From Pseudomonadota bacterium (GTDB lineage: Bacteria; Pseudomonadota; Gammaproteobacteria; Burkholderiales; SG8-39): 64,000 nt of DNA. Each line of letters starts with the position of its first letter. Position 1 is the first letter of the stretch. The position numbers and the translations under genes were made by a program. This document shows positions 30,340-38,929 of this stretch, one piece after another. The stretch spans positions 62,001 through 126,000 of the forward strand of contig CANGMI010000003.1 of assembly GCA_947455195.1 (NCBI GenBank). The letters run 5' to 3'. The notes beneath the pieces were generated by a model, which made no database searches, had not been told where the DNA came from, and was given only the letters and a program-made list of their open reading frames with translations.

Positions 30340-32396
30340 AGACCCGCTCTCGAACGAAACCATCGACGACCCCGCGCATCATCGTCGGGGTCGATGTCGG
30401 CGGCACCTACACCGACATCTTCGCGCTCGACGAGGCCAGCGGTCGCATCACGATCGGCAAGGTGCCCTCGACCCGCGATGACCCCTCGCGTGCGTTCGTG
30501 GAAGGCGTGACTCAGGTCGGCGGCGACCCGGCCACGATCGCCACGATCGTGCACGGGACCACCGTGGGCACCAATGCCCTGCTCGAACGCAAGCTCGCCC
30601 GCACCGCCGTCATCTCGACGAGCGGCTTTCGCGACGTGCTCGAGATGCGCCGCCGCGACCGTCCGCAAACCTGGGGTCTGTGGGGCCATTTCGTACCCGT
30701 GGTGCCGCGCGACCTGCGGGTCGAAATCGATGAGCGAACGCTGGCCGATGGCTCGATTGCGCGAGCCGTCAACCCCGCCGAAGTCGCTCGCGTCACTCGC
30801 GCCCTGCTGGCCGATGGGGTCGAGAGCGTCTGTCTGTTCTTCATCAACAGCTACGCCAACCCGGCCAACGAAGCGGCGGCAGCCGCGGTGGTGCGCTCAC
30901 TCTGGCCCAATGCGCACGTGTCGGTCTCCAGCGAGATCCTGCCCGAGATCCGCGAATTCGAACGAGCCTCGACCGCAGCCATCAATGCAAGCCTGCAACC
31001 GGTGGTTGGCGACTACCTCGAAGCGCTCGAGTCAGGGCTGCGCCAGAGAGGCTTTGCCGGTTCAGTGCTCATCGTGCAATCGAACGGTGGCGTGATGTCG
31101 ATCGATACCGCGCGCCGATTACCGGTGCGCACCGCACTGTCAGGCCCCGCGGCGGGCGTGATCGCCTGCGCCCATATCGCGCAGATCGCCGGCTTTCCCG
31201 ACGTGATTACCGGTGACATGGGCGGCACGAGTTTCGATGTGGCGTTGATCGCCGAGGGACAGTCGGCGCTGGCCGCACAGACCTCGGTCGGCTTCGGCAT
31301 GGTGGTGCGCACGCCGATGATCGAAATCGAGACGATCGGTGCCGGCGGTGGCTCCATTGCACGAGTGGATCGCTCGGGGCTCCTGCAGGTCGGGCCCGAA
31401 TCGGCCGGCGCCTGGCCCGGTCCGGTGTGCTACGGCCAGGGCAGCACCGAGCCCACCGTGACCGACGCCAATGTGGTTCTGGGGCGCATCAACCCGGCAC
31501 GCCCGATCGGCGACCGATCGGCGCTCGAGGTGGCAGCCGCGCGCAATGCCATCGAGGCGAAGATCGCGCGCCCCCTCGGGCTCGACGTGATGCGGGCAGC
31601 CGAAGCCATCCTGCAGGTCGCCAACGCGCACATGGCCGGCGCCATACGTCTGGTATCGGTCGAACGTGGGCACGACCCCAAGCGCTTTGCCTACATGCCC
31701 TTCGGGGGCGGCGGCGCCCTGCATGTCTGCGCGATGATGCGTGAGGTGGGCGTCACCACCGGGATCGTACCCCGCTACCCGGGGGTCACCAGCGCACTGG
31801 GCTGCGTGATTGCCGACATGCGTCACGATCATGTGCAGACACTGAACGCGACCCTCGACTCGCTCGATCTCGATGCCTTCGGCGCGGCCATCGCGCAACG
31901 CACGGCCGAAGGACGCGAACTGCTGTCGGCAGCGGCCATCCGGTTCGAGCGCGTCGACACGCTGATCGAACTGGACATGCTCTATGTCGGACAGAGCCAC
32001 ACCCTCGCAGTGCCTCTCGCGCGTGCCGACCTGCGCAGTCGCGCCCGCATCGCACGCGCCTTCGAGGCACGCTACCGCAGTGCCTTCGGCCAACCGCTGG
32101 CGGGCATCGCGATGCGCGTGCTCAACCTGCGAATCGCCGTGGTGGGTCGGCGGCGCAAGTTCGATCTGGCGCTCTTTGCACCGAGCCAGACGGCAATGCC
32201 CGAACCGGGCACGCGCAAGCTCTGGATCGGCCAGGCATGGCGCGACGTACCGGTCTACGCTCGCCTCGAACTGCCTTCGGGCTGTACGATCATGGGCCCC
32301 GCGATATTCGAGCAGGCGGATACCACCGTCTATCTCGAGCCCGACATGAAGGCAACCGTCGATCGCCTGGGCAATCTGGTCATTTCACGCAACTGA
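30336..32396 (+). CDS. hyuA: Hydantoinase A / oxoprolinase-type subunit (HyuA)
   Basis: 686-residue actin-fold ATPase subunit. The N-terminal phosphate loop is VGVDVGGTYTDIF and HGTTVGTNALLERK follows near residue 70. The middle has GDMGGTSFDVALI and IGAGGGSIA, and the C-terminal HyuA/oxoprolinase domain has PFGGGGALHVCAM. It hydrolyses ATP to activate a cyclic amide or carbonyl substrate together with HyuB. The ATG at 30336 sits in the 4-bp overlap with the hyuB stop, and AAGGCAGG lies 8 nt ahead. The specific substrate is not recognisable. Confidence 0.9.
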   Translation: MKTRSRTKPSTTPRIIVGVDVGGTYTDIFALDEASGRITIGKVPSTRDDPSRAFVEGVTQVGGDPATIATIVHGTTVGTNALLERKLARTAVISTSGFRDVLEMRRRDRPQTWGLWGHFVPVVPRDLRVEIDERTLADGSIARAVNPAEVARVTRALLADGVESVCLFFINSYANPANEAAAAAVVRSLWPNAHVSVSSEILPEIREFERASTAAINASLQPVVGDYLEALESGLRQRGFAGSVLIVQSNGGVMSIDTARRLPVRTALSGPAAGVIACAHIAQIAGFPDVITGDMGGTSFDVALIAEGQSALAAQTSVGFGMVVRTPMIEIETIGAGGGSIARVDRSGLLQVGPESAGAWPGPVCYGQGSTEPTVTDANVVLGRINPARPIGDRSALEVAAARNAIEAKIARPLGLDVMRAAEAILQVANAHMAGAIRLVSVERGHDPKRFAYMPFGGGGALHVCAMMREVGVTTGIVPRYPGVTSALGCVIADMRHDHVQTLNATLDSLDLDAFGAAIAQRTAEGRELLSAAAIRFERVDTLIELDMLYVGQSHTLAVPLARADLRSRARIARAFEARYRSAFGQPLAGIAMRVLNLRIAVVGRRRKFDLALFAPSQTAMPEPGTRKLWIGQAWRDVPVYARLELPSGCTIMGPAIFEQADTTVYLEPDMKATVDRLGNLVISRN

Positions 32397-32437
32397 GGGA
32401 GACTTCGTCCCCTCGCAAAACCCGGAGACAACACCTC

Positions 32438-33397
32438 ATGTCGACCCTGATCATCGGCGCCGGCCTTGTCGGCTCGCAGATCGCTCATATCCTGGTGGAG
32501 CGCGGCGAGCGCCCCGTGCTGATGGACTACGCCCCGCAGCCCGATGCGCTGGCCGAGAACGTCGACCTCTCCCGGTGCGAACTCATCGAAGGGGATGTGC
32601 TCAAGCCCTTCACCATCAGTCAGGCCCTGGTCGGGCATGGCATCACCTCGATCGTGCACACCGCCGCCAACCCGCTCCTCACCCTGGGTGCGCAGCGCGA
32701 TCCATGGTCGGCGATCCAGCTGAACATCACCGGCACGGTCAATGTGCTCGAGGCCGCGCGTGTACACGGCGTGAAGCGCGTGGTGGTATCGAGTTCCAAC
32801 GTCCTCAACCACTTCCTGGCCGGTGGCGAGGGCAAGGGCGACAGCGCCGATGAAGAGGCCTACCCCCGCCCTACCACCTTCTACTCGGCGACCAAGCAGG
32901 CCATCGAGAGCCTCGGCCTGAACTACGCCCGCTGGAGCGGCGTCGACTTTGCAGCGATGCGTTATGGCGCCGTCTTCGGCCCCTGGAGCGGCCGCGGTGG
33001 CGGTGGTCCGAGCAATATCGTGCGTGGTGCCCTCGAGACAGCACTGGCCGGCGACGAAGCGGCGATACCGACCAATTCGATGGAATGGGTCTACTCGAAG
33101 GATGCGGCGATGGGTACCGTGCTCGCCCTTGATGCCGCCGAGCTGGGCAGCCGGGTCTTCAACATCACCATGGGGTGTGTGGTCGGACCGGAGGAATTCG
33201 CCACGGCTCTGGCAGCCTGCGTGCCAGGCGCCCGCATGAAAAAGGGCACACCGGCGGCAAGCGCCGTATCGATGCCCGACATGCGCTGCGTATCGAGCCT
33301 GGCACGTGCGCAGAAAGTGCTGGGCTACGCACCGCGCTTTGGCATGCGCGACGCCATGGCCGACATGGTGGGCTGGATCAAGCGCGCCCGCGCCTGA
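32438..33397 (+). CDS. NAD-dependent epimerase/dehydratase family protein (extended SDR)
   Basis: 319 residues with a Rossmann fold: GAGLVGSQ near the N-terminus (NAD-binding glycines), VVVSSSN in strand 5 and the catalytic Tyr149-x3-Lys153 in FYSATK. ERGERPVLMDY ends with Asp30 at the position that usually selects NAD. It is 41 bp after hyuA with GGAGA 10 nt before the ATG, so it is probably the last gene of the dehydratase-hydantoinase operon. It may reduce, oxidise or epimerise an intermediate of that pathway; sugar-nucleotide epimerisation is less likely in this setting. Confidence 0.85.
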   Translation: MSTLIIGAGLVGSQIAHILVERGERPVLMDYAPQPDALAENVDLSRCELIEGDVLKPFTISQALVGHGITSIVHTAANPLLTLGAQRDPWSAIQLNITGTVNVLEAARVHGVKRVVVSSSNVLNHFLAGGEGKGDSADEEAYPRPTTFYSATKQAIESLGLNYARWSGVDFAAMRYGAVFGPWSGRGGGGPSNIVRGALETALAGDEAAIPTNSMEWVYSKDAAMGTVLALDAAELGSRVFNITMGCVVGPEEFATALAACVPGARMKKGTPAASAVSMPDMRCVSSLARAQKVLGYAPRFGMRDAMADMVGWIKRARA

Positions 33398-33410
33398 TCG
33401 ACGCTGAAGT

Positions 33411-33437
33411 GCCCCGGCCTGCGCGATCGGCCGGGGT
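33411..33437. terminator. Bidirectional terminator-like hairpin
   Basis: Perfect 8-bp inverted repeat CCCCGGCC (33412-33419) and GGCCGGGG (33429-33436) with a 9-nt loop, followed on the plus strand by TTCT. It sits between the convergent epimerase and yggX genes. The T-run is short on both strands. Confidence 0.6.
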
Positions 33438-33439
33438 TC

Positions 33440-33715
33440 TCAGCCATTGGCCGGCGGCACGTAACCGGCGGCCTTGTCGGCGCCGCCGCCGAAGAAGTGC
33501 TGCTCCATCTGCGTGGCCAGGTATTTGCGCGCTGACACGTCAGCCAGGCTGAGACGGTTTTCATTGATGAGCATGGTCTGGTGTCGCAGCCACTCCTGCC
33601 ACGCCTGTTTCGACACCTGCTCCCAGATGCGGCGACCGAGTTCGCCCGGATAGGGTGGCAGATCAAGGCCTTCGGCCTCCTGGCCAAGCTTGATGCACTG
33701 GATCATGCGGGGCAT
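33440..33715 (-). CDS. yggX: Probable Fe(2+)-trafficking protein
   Basis: 91-residue cytosolic protein of the YggX family, linked to iron handling and protection of Fe-S clusters from oxidation. It has the conserved Cys7 in the N-terminal [21 protein letters not shown] block, then [14 protein letters not shown] and [10 protein letters not shown], both family signatures. Last gene of the leftward argA run. Confidence 0.93.
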   Translation of the reverse strand: MPRMIQCIKLGQEAEGLDLPPYPGELGRRIWEQVSKQAWQEWLRHQTMLINENRLSLADVSARKYLATQMEQHFFGGGADKAAGYVPPANG

Positions 33716-33754
33716 GGTCAGACTCCTGGAACAATGGGGTGACAGAACGGCCGG

Positions 33755-35170
33755 TCAGAGCTTCTTCAACAGCACGCGCGACATCCGCTGCAGGTTGTAG
33801 AGCGCCTGTTTTTCATCGGGCAGCACACTGATGTCGGCCTCGGCATAGCCCCGCTCGACGAACCAGTGCATGGTTCTGGTCGTCAGCACGAAGAGCCGTT
33901 TGAGGCCGGCGCGGCGCGCCGCCGCCTCGATTGCTTCGGCGAGCTTGTCGCCATGACCGGCGCCCCGCGCTTCGGGCCGAACGGCGAGGCAGGCGAGTTC
34001 ACCGGCACGCTCTCGGGCAAACGGGTAGAGGGCAGCGCAGCCCACGATCATGCCGTCGTGTTCGATCACGAAGAACCGCTGGATCTCGCGCTCGAGGCGC
34101 TCACGCCCGCGCCGGACGAGGGTGCCATCTTCCTCGAGCGGCTCGATCAGTTGCAGTACGCCCCCCACATCATCGATGGTGGCCTGGCGCAATCGCTCGA
34201 GCTTGTCGGCACTGACCATCGTGCCCGATCCGCCGCGCGTGAACAGCTCGATGAGCAAGGCGCCATCGGTCTGGTGCGAGATGACATGCGCGCGGGCAAC
34301 GCCCGCACGCACGGCTTCGATCGCATGCGCCAGATAGAGCCGGGTATCGGCACTCAGGCCGATATCGGCCTGAAGCAGTTGCTGCGCCTCTTCAGCAGAG
34401 AGTTCGGGCAGCGTGCGCCCGGCCGGATCGAGCACCGGCGCATCCGACAGGAAGATGAGCTTCTCGGCGTGGAGCCCCTTCGCGATCGCGACGGCCACGT
34501 CTTCCATGGCGAGGTTGAAGACTTCACCGGTGGTCGAATAGCCGATCGATGACACGATCACGATGTTGCCGGTATCAAGGCAGCCGTTGATCGCCAGCGT
34601 GTCGATCTTGCGTACGGTGCCGGTGTACTGGTAGTCGACACCGTCATGCACACCCATCGGCTGCGCCGTGATGAAGTTGCCTGAGACCGTGTTGATGGCG
34701 GCACCCGCCATCGGCGTGTTGGGCATGCCCTGCGAGAGCATGGCGTCGATTTCGACCCGCAGCGTGCCGACCGCTTCCTTCACGCACTCGAGCGCTACCG
34801 GATCGGTGATGCGCAAGCCCTTGTGATACACCGGCTCGACATTGCGCTTGCGCAACTGCGCTTCGATCTGGGGCCGCGACCCATGAACGAGCACCACCCG
34901 AATCCCTGCTGCATGCAGCAGGTTGATGTCGTAGGCCAGTTCATAGAAGAGCCGCCCCGACACCACCTCACCACCGATGGCGACCACCAGCACCTTGCCG
35001 CGAAAGGCGTGCAGGTACGGGGCCGCCGAGCGGAACCAGGCAACGAACTGGGCGGTGTTGTCGGCACGAATGCGCGCACGAACCTTCTCCGGCGGTGCTG
35101 CAACCGGTTTGTCGGTGAAGGCGGGCACACTGGCTGCGGGAGCAGGCGGCCTGGAGGGAGGTTGGCTCAT
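33755..35170 (-). CDS. argA: Amino-acid N-acetyltransferase (N-acetylglutamate synthase)
   Basis: First step of arginine biosynthesis: acetyl-CoA plus glutamate gives N-acetylglutamate. 471 residues: an inactive amino-acid-kinase domain (about 40-325: VLVVAIGGEVVSG, VLVHGSRPQIEAQL) that usually binds arginine as feedback inhibitor, and a C-terminal GNAT domain (about 330-471, LAVRPEARGAGHGDKLAEAIE). The first 25 residues are a Pro/Ala-rich extension. I chose the ATG at 35170; the frame continues upstream to 35545 but only through rsmE sequence. The ribosome-binding site is weak. It follows rsmE by 19 bp. Confidence 0.93.
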   Translation of the reverse strand: MSQPPSRPPAPAASVPAFTDKPVAAPPEKVRARIRADNTAQFVAWFRSAAPYLHAFRGKVLVVAIGGEVVSGRLFYELAYDINLLHAAGIRVVLVHGSRPQIEAQLRKRNVEPVYHKGLRITDPVALECVKEAVGTLRVEIDAMLSQGMPNTPMAGAAINTVSGNFITAQPMGVHDGVDYQYTGTVRKIDTLAINGCLDTGNIVIVSSIGYSTTGEVFNLAMEDVAVAIAKGLHAEKLIFLSDAPVLDPAGRTLPELSAEEAQQLLQADIGLSADTRLYLAHAIEAVRAGVARAHVISHQTDGALLIELFTRGGSGTMVSADKLERLRQATIDDVGGVLQLIEPLEEDGTLVRRGRERLEREIQRFFVIEHDGMIVGCAALYPFARERAGELACLAVRPEARGAGHGDKLAEAIEAAARRAGLKRLFVLTTRTMHWFVERGYAEADISVLPDEKQALYNLQRMSRVLLKKL

Positions 35171-35189
35171 GGGTCGATCCGATTCTATT

Positions 35190-35945
35190 TCAAAGATCAC
35201 CCCACAGGGACTGCATGACAGCCAGTGCCGCGAGCGGTGCTGTCTCGGTACGCAGGGTACGAGGCCCGAGGCGTACTGCCTGATAACCGCGCGAGGCGAG
35301 GAGCGACTCTTCCAGATCGGCAAAGCCTCCCTCCGGGCCGATCGCGACCGACACCGGCCCCTGCGGAGCGCCACCTTGCGGCACGAGATCGGCAAGGCGC
35401 CGCTCGGCACCCGGCAGGAGCATGACACGGAGTTCGGGTGGCGCCTCAGCCGGTGCCTCGATGGCAAGAAAGTCGGTGAGGCTGAGCCCGGGATGCACGG
35501 TGGGTACACGATTGCGACCACACTGCTCGCAAGCCGACACCGCAATGGCCTGCCAGTGCTGCTCGCGCCGCTCCTGACGCTCGCTCGACAGGCGGATGAT
35601 GGTGCGCTGAGTCACGATCGGACGGATCGCACTCACCCCCAGTTCGGTCGCTTTCTGAACCACCCAGTCCATGCGATCAGCCGCACAGATGCCCTGCACC
35701 AGCGTCACCACCAGCGGCGACTCACGGTCGCGCATCTGCGCCGGCCGCAACTTGGCCACGCTCACGCGCTTGCCCACCTGAACGAGTTCAGCAGGCCACT
35801 CCCAGCCATCACCCGCAAAGAGCGTGACGGCATCGCCCGCGGCAAGGCGCAACGCCTGGATATGGCGGTGCGCCCCTTCGGAGAGGGTTACGACCGCCCC
35901 AGCGGCGAGGCCCTCGGCGTGGAACAGGCGGGGTGCATCGGACAT
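35190..35945 (-). CDS. rsmE: 16S rRNA (uracil-1498-N3)-methyltransferase
   Basis: SPOUT-class SAM methyltransferase modifying U1498 of 16S rRNA. 251 residues. RsmE landmarks are an N-terminal PUA-like part (HRHIQALRLAAGDAVTLFAGDG), DWVVQKATELGVSAI, ERWRR-like SACEQCGRNRVP, and the knotted C-terminal loop IGPEGGFADLEE and LGPRTLRTETA. The ATG at 35945 has TGAGG 9 nt upstream, overlapping the stop of the DUF4254 gene, which shows close coupling. Longer in-frame starts up to 36416 are rejected. Confidence 0.94.
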   Translation of the reverse strand: MSDAPRLFHAEGLAAGAVVTLSEGAHRHIQALRLAAGDAVTLFAGDGWEWPAELVQVGKRVSVAKLRPAQMRDRESPLVVTLVQGICAADRMDWVVQKATELGVSAIRPIVTQRTIIRLSSERQERREQHWQAIAVSACEQCGRNRVPTVHPGLSLTDFLAIEAPAEAPPELRVMLLPGAERRLADLVPQGGAPQGPVSVAIGPEGGFADLEESLLASRGYQAVRLGPRTLRTETAPLAALAVMQSLWGDL

Positions 35946-35956
35946 GGCGAACGGCC

Positions 35957-36598
35957 TCAGGCCTTGCGATAGAGGTAGGGATTCATCGTCGGATCGTTGT
36001 ACATCTTGAACTGCCGGTAGATCCGGAAACACGCACGGCCGGCTACCGTGTCGGCCAGCAGTTCGTCCAGACAGCGGGCCAGATCCGAGCGCTGCTCGAG
36101 CAATCGGGCCAGCCGCAATTCGCACTGCGCCCGATGCTCGGGCGTGGCGTCTGTCCGGGCCGTCTGCTCGCGCATCGCACGAATCTTCAGGGATACGATC
36201 GAGAGGCGGTCGCACATGGAGCCTGCGGTCTCCGAATTGAGACGCCCGGCAAACGGTTGTGCCCCGCGCGCGGCCTCGAGGATGGCGATCAGGTGCTCGT
36301 CGATGCGCTCGATCGCATCGTTGCGCGCCTGGTTGTAGCGGTCGATGGCGCGCTTGTTGGCCGCGATCTCGGCATCGGCGACGTCGCGGCGGCGCGCCAG
36401 ATCCTCCTCGGCCCACAGCAGGCTGTTGAACTGGTGATTGGCGACGATCTGGTCACGCAAGCCGGCAGGCAGCCGAAGTGTGGCCACGAGATCATCACTC
36501 GCCGTGTGCGGCCACCCCGCTTGCGCCAGCGCATGGTCGTGAAATGCGGTGACAGCACGGGCGGTACTGTCGGGAAGATTGCTGCCTGTCATGTTCAT
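35957..36598 (-). CDS. DUF4254 family protein
   Basis: 213-residue soluble protein, largely alpha-helical, without signal peptide. The pattern LLWAEEDLARRRDVADAEIA, then KRAIDRYNQARNDAIERIDE, then ETAGSMCDRLSIVSLKI is characteristic of DUF4254. Genes of this family are frequently found beside GT9/GT4 glycosyltransferases of lipopolysaccharide clusters, as here, but no biochemical role is established. It lies 70 bp after the GT9 gene and 11 bp before rsmE. Confidence 0.85.
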   Translation of the reverse strand: MNMTGSNLPDSTARAVTAFHDHALAQAGWPHTASDDLVATLRLPAGLRDQIVANHQFNSLLWAEEDLARRRDVADAEIAANKRAIDRYNQARNDAIERIDEHLIAILEAARGAQPFAGRLNSETAGSMCDRLSIVSLKIRAMREQTARTDATPEHRAQCELRLARLLEQRSDLARCLDELLADTVAGRACFRIYRQFKMYNDPTMNPYLYRKA

Positions 36599-36668
36599 CG
36601 AGCCTTTGCTGATCCATCAAACCGTACTGCTTCATCGACCCGGGTCGATCGACCGGGCACCCGCCCGC

Positions 36669-37796
36669 TCACCACGGCCGAGACGCACGGGGCCAGGGAA
36701 CGGCCAGTGCCCGGCCGATGGCCGCATCGACACGATCCAGACCCAGCGCATCCATGCAGCGCGGATGCGCACACGCCGTCGTCGAACGACCACAGCGCCG
36801 AACCCAGGGCAGCGATCGTCGGAAGAGGACGGTCTGATCGCGGCACGGAAAATCGGGAACCGTTACTGGCCAGAAGGGGCTCATGCGCCAGAACGCGCCG
36901 GCCCCGCAGATGATCGCCGATCCGGGTCCGAACAGGGCGATCGTCGGCACCCCTACCAGGCGCCCGAGATGCGACACGCCGGTATCGGGCGCAATGAGCA
37001 GGCGCGCCTCGGACAGCAGTTGCCAGACCTGGGCCAGATCGAGCCGACCGGCCGTGTTTGCCCAGCGTCCGGCCGGGTCGATCTCGCGAACGACTGACTC
37101 CTCACCCCGACCGGCGAGAAAGACCGGACGCAAGCCCTGCGCCTCGAGCCGGTCTGCAATCGCATGCCATCGATCCGCCGGCCAGCGCTTGAGCGGGGTG
37201 CTGGCGCCCACATGCAGTACCGCGCAGGGGCCGCTCGGGCGATCGAAAGGGCGCGCAGCCGGGGCAGGCCACTGCGAAGGATGGTAGGTCGGGGCAGGCG
37301 GCCCATCAACCAGATCGGCCACCATGTCGCCCCAGGCCGATGGCACAGCCGGGAAGGGACGCAGTTCGTCGATGGGCCAGTTCTTCCAGCCAGGCGTGTC
37401 ACCTTGGTGGGCAACGATCCAGCGCGCCCCGGCTGCCTGGGCAAGCCAACTGTAGCGGTTATCGCCCGGCACCAGGGCCAGGTCGTAGTCACCGCCTTCG
37501 AGGAAAGGCGTGAGGCTCTTCCGATCGGCAGGATCCCAGGCCATGGCGTTCACGCCCCACGGCCGACCGGCGTAGAGCGCAGCAAATGCCGGGCTCACGG
37601 CAAGGTCGATCACGGCCTGGGGCCACGCAGCCCGCAGGCGCGCCAGCAGCGGAGACAACATGAGGGTGTCACCAAGCAACAGCCGATGGACCACCAGCAC
37701 GCGCGACACCTCGCGGGGTGGCGAGCGGCGACCCTGACGCAGACGAGTTGCCAGTGCCAGCGGAAAGATCCGCAGTCGGGTCGCAAGACGCCCCAT
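36669..37796 (-). CDS. Glycosyltransferase family 9 protein (heptosyltransferase-like)
   Basis: 375 residues with a GT-B fold of the ADP-heptose:LPS heptosyltransferase family. VLVVHRLLLGDTLMLSPLLARLR at about 33-55 is the acceptor-side motif; the C-terminal donor site shows LLIAPDTGVSHLGRLVGVPT and ALFGPGSA. A Cys-containing tail (CRDQTVLFRRSLPWVRRCGR, then CAHPRCMDAL) resembles that of other LPS GT9 enzymes. It likely adds a sugar to the LPS core on the cytoplasmic face. The start touches the stop of the upstream glycosyltransferase gene (TGATG). Confidence 0.87.
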   Translation of the reverse strand: MGRLATRLRIFPLALATRLRQGRRSPPREVSRVLVVHRLLLGDTLMLSPLLARLRAAWPQAVIDLAVSPAFAALYAGRPWGVNAMAWDPADRKSLTPFLEGGDYDLALVPGDNRYSWLAQAAGARWIVAHQGDTPGWKNWPIDELRPFPAVPSAWGDMVADLVDGPPAPTYHPSQWPAPAARPFDRPSGPCAVLHVGASTPLKRWPADRWHAIADRLEAQGLRPVFLAGRGEESVVREIDPAGRWANTAGRLDLAQVWQLLSEARLLIAPDTGVSHLGRLVGVPTIALFGPGSAIICGAGAFWRMSPFWPVTVPDFPCRDQTVLFRRSLPWVRRCGRSTTACAHPRCMDALGLDRVDAAIGRALAVPWPRASRPW

Positions 37797-38929
37797 CAGC
37801 GCGCCCCGGCTGCTGCCTGAAACAATCCTTCCATGCGGTCGAGCATCACGCGGGCATCGAATTTCGCCATGCAGTGGGTCCGCGCTGCCAGGCCCAGACG
37901 GGTACGCAGGGCCGGGTCGCGTACCAGCCGATCGATTGACACCGCAATCTCGTCAACCGATTGCGGCGTCACGACCAGCGCCGTCTGGTCGGCCAGTGCC
38001 GCTTCACCGATGGCTCCCACCGATGTGGTGATGCAGGGCAAGCCGCAGAGCATCGCTTGCACGAGCGCCTGCGGAACGCCTTCATTGGCATAGGAGGGCA
38101 GTGCAAAGATGTCCAGCGCGTGAAGCCAGGGCACCACATCGGTCTGATTGCCCGGCATCCAGAAAGCGGGCAAGCCCAGTGCAGCGGCCTGGGCAGAGAG
38201 CGCCTCCCGCTGCGGTCCGTCACCGACGATGACAAGCCCGATCGGACCACCCCGGTCAGGCGCAGCCCTGTCGTTGACAAGTCGGGCAACCGCTTCGATG
38301 AGATGCCGGTGCCCCTTCCAGCTGCGCAGCGTCGCCACGATGCCCACAAGCGTCACGTCCCCGGGCAGCCCGAGGCCAGCACGCGCCGCATCGCGATCAC
38401 CGGGCTTGAACCGTTCCGTATCCATGCCGGTCGGCACCGACAGCACACGCGTCGGGTCGAGACCCAGCGTATCGATCAACTCGCGGCGCAGGGTCTCACC
38501 GGTTGTGGCAATACGGGCGCTCGCCTGGCGATAGAGCCAGCGTGTTGCCAGCCCGGTGGAGACCGGCGCCGAAATATGCCGGGTACGCACAAGCGCCGGG
38601 CCCCGCGTACCGGGGGTGAGGGCAAGCGCGAGGGCCGCAAGCCAGGTGTCGGTGGAACTGTGCGTGTTCACGATGTCGAAATGGCTCGTACGCAACAGGG
38701 CGCGCATGGCGGCGAGGCCGCGCAGATTCTTGCGCCCGATCGGCGTCTCGATGACCGAGAGGCCACGCGCACGCGCTTCGCCGCTGATGCGCGCCTCGGC
38801 GGGTGCGGCAAGGGTGATCGTGTGGCCGCGCGCCTGCATGCCCAGCGACTCGTTGAGAATGCGGATTTCCTGACCGCCCCAGCCCAGGGACGCTTCGGTA
38901 TGCAGGATCGAGAGGGCACGCGCCGTCAC
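37796..38929 (-). CDS. Glycosyltransferase family 4 protein
   Basis: 377-residue GT-B retaining glycosyltransferase. LGWGGQEIRILNES at about 15-28 is the N-terminal glycine loop; VGIVATLRSWKGHRHLIEA starts the donor domain. The nucleotide-sugar motif with the E-x7-E spacing is in LPSYANEGVPQALVQAMLCG. It starts at a GTG inside the msbA stop (38926-38929, GTGA) and overlaps the GT9 gene by 1 bp, so it is part of the same operon. The probable role is LPS core or O-chain assembly; the sugar is unknown. Confidence 0.87.
   Translation of the reverse strand: MTARALSILHTEASLGWGGQEIRILNESLGMQARGHTITLAAPAEARISGEARARGLSVIETPIGRKNLRGLAAMRALLRTSHFDIVNTHSSTDTWLAALALALTPGTRGPALVRTRHISAPVSTGLATRWLYRQASARIATTGETLRRELIDTLGLDPTRVLSVPTGMDTERFKPGDRDAARAGLGLPGDVTLVGIVATLRSWKGHRHLIEAVARLVNDRAAPDRGGPIGLVIVGDGPQREALSAQAAALGLPAFWMPGNQTDVVPWLHALDIFALPSYANEGVPQALVQAMLCGLPCITTSVGAIGEAALADQTALVVTPQSVDEIAVSIDRLVRDPALRTRLGLAARTHCMAKFDARVMLDRMEGLFQAAAGAR

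Noticed and set aside
27784-30363. 859-codon minus-strand frame opposite hyuB
   Set aside because: Its repeated TDLRTGLRTGLRT segment is just the complement of the KTSA repeat; no domain seen.
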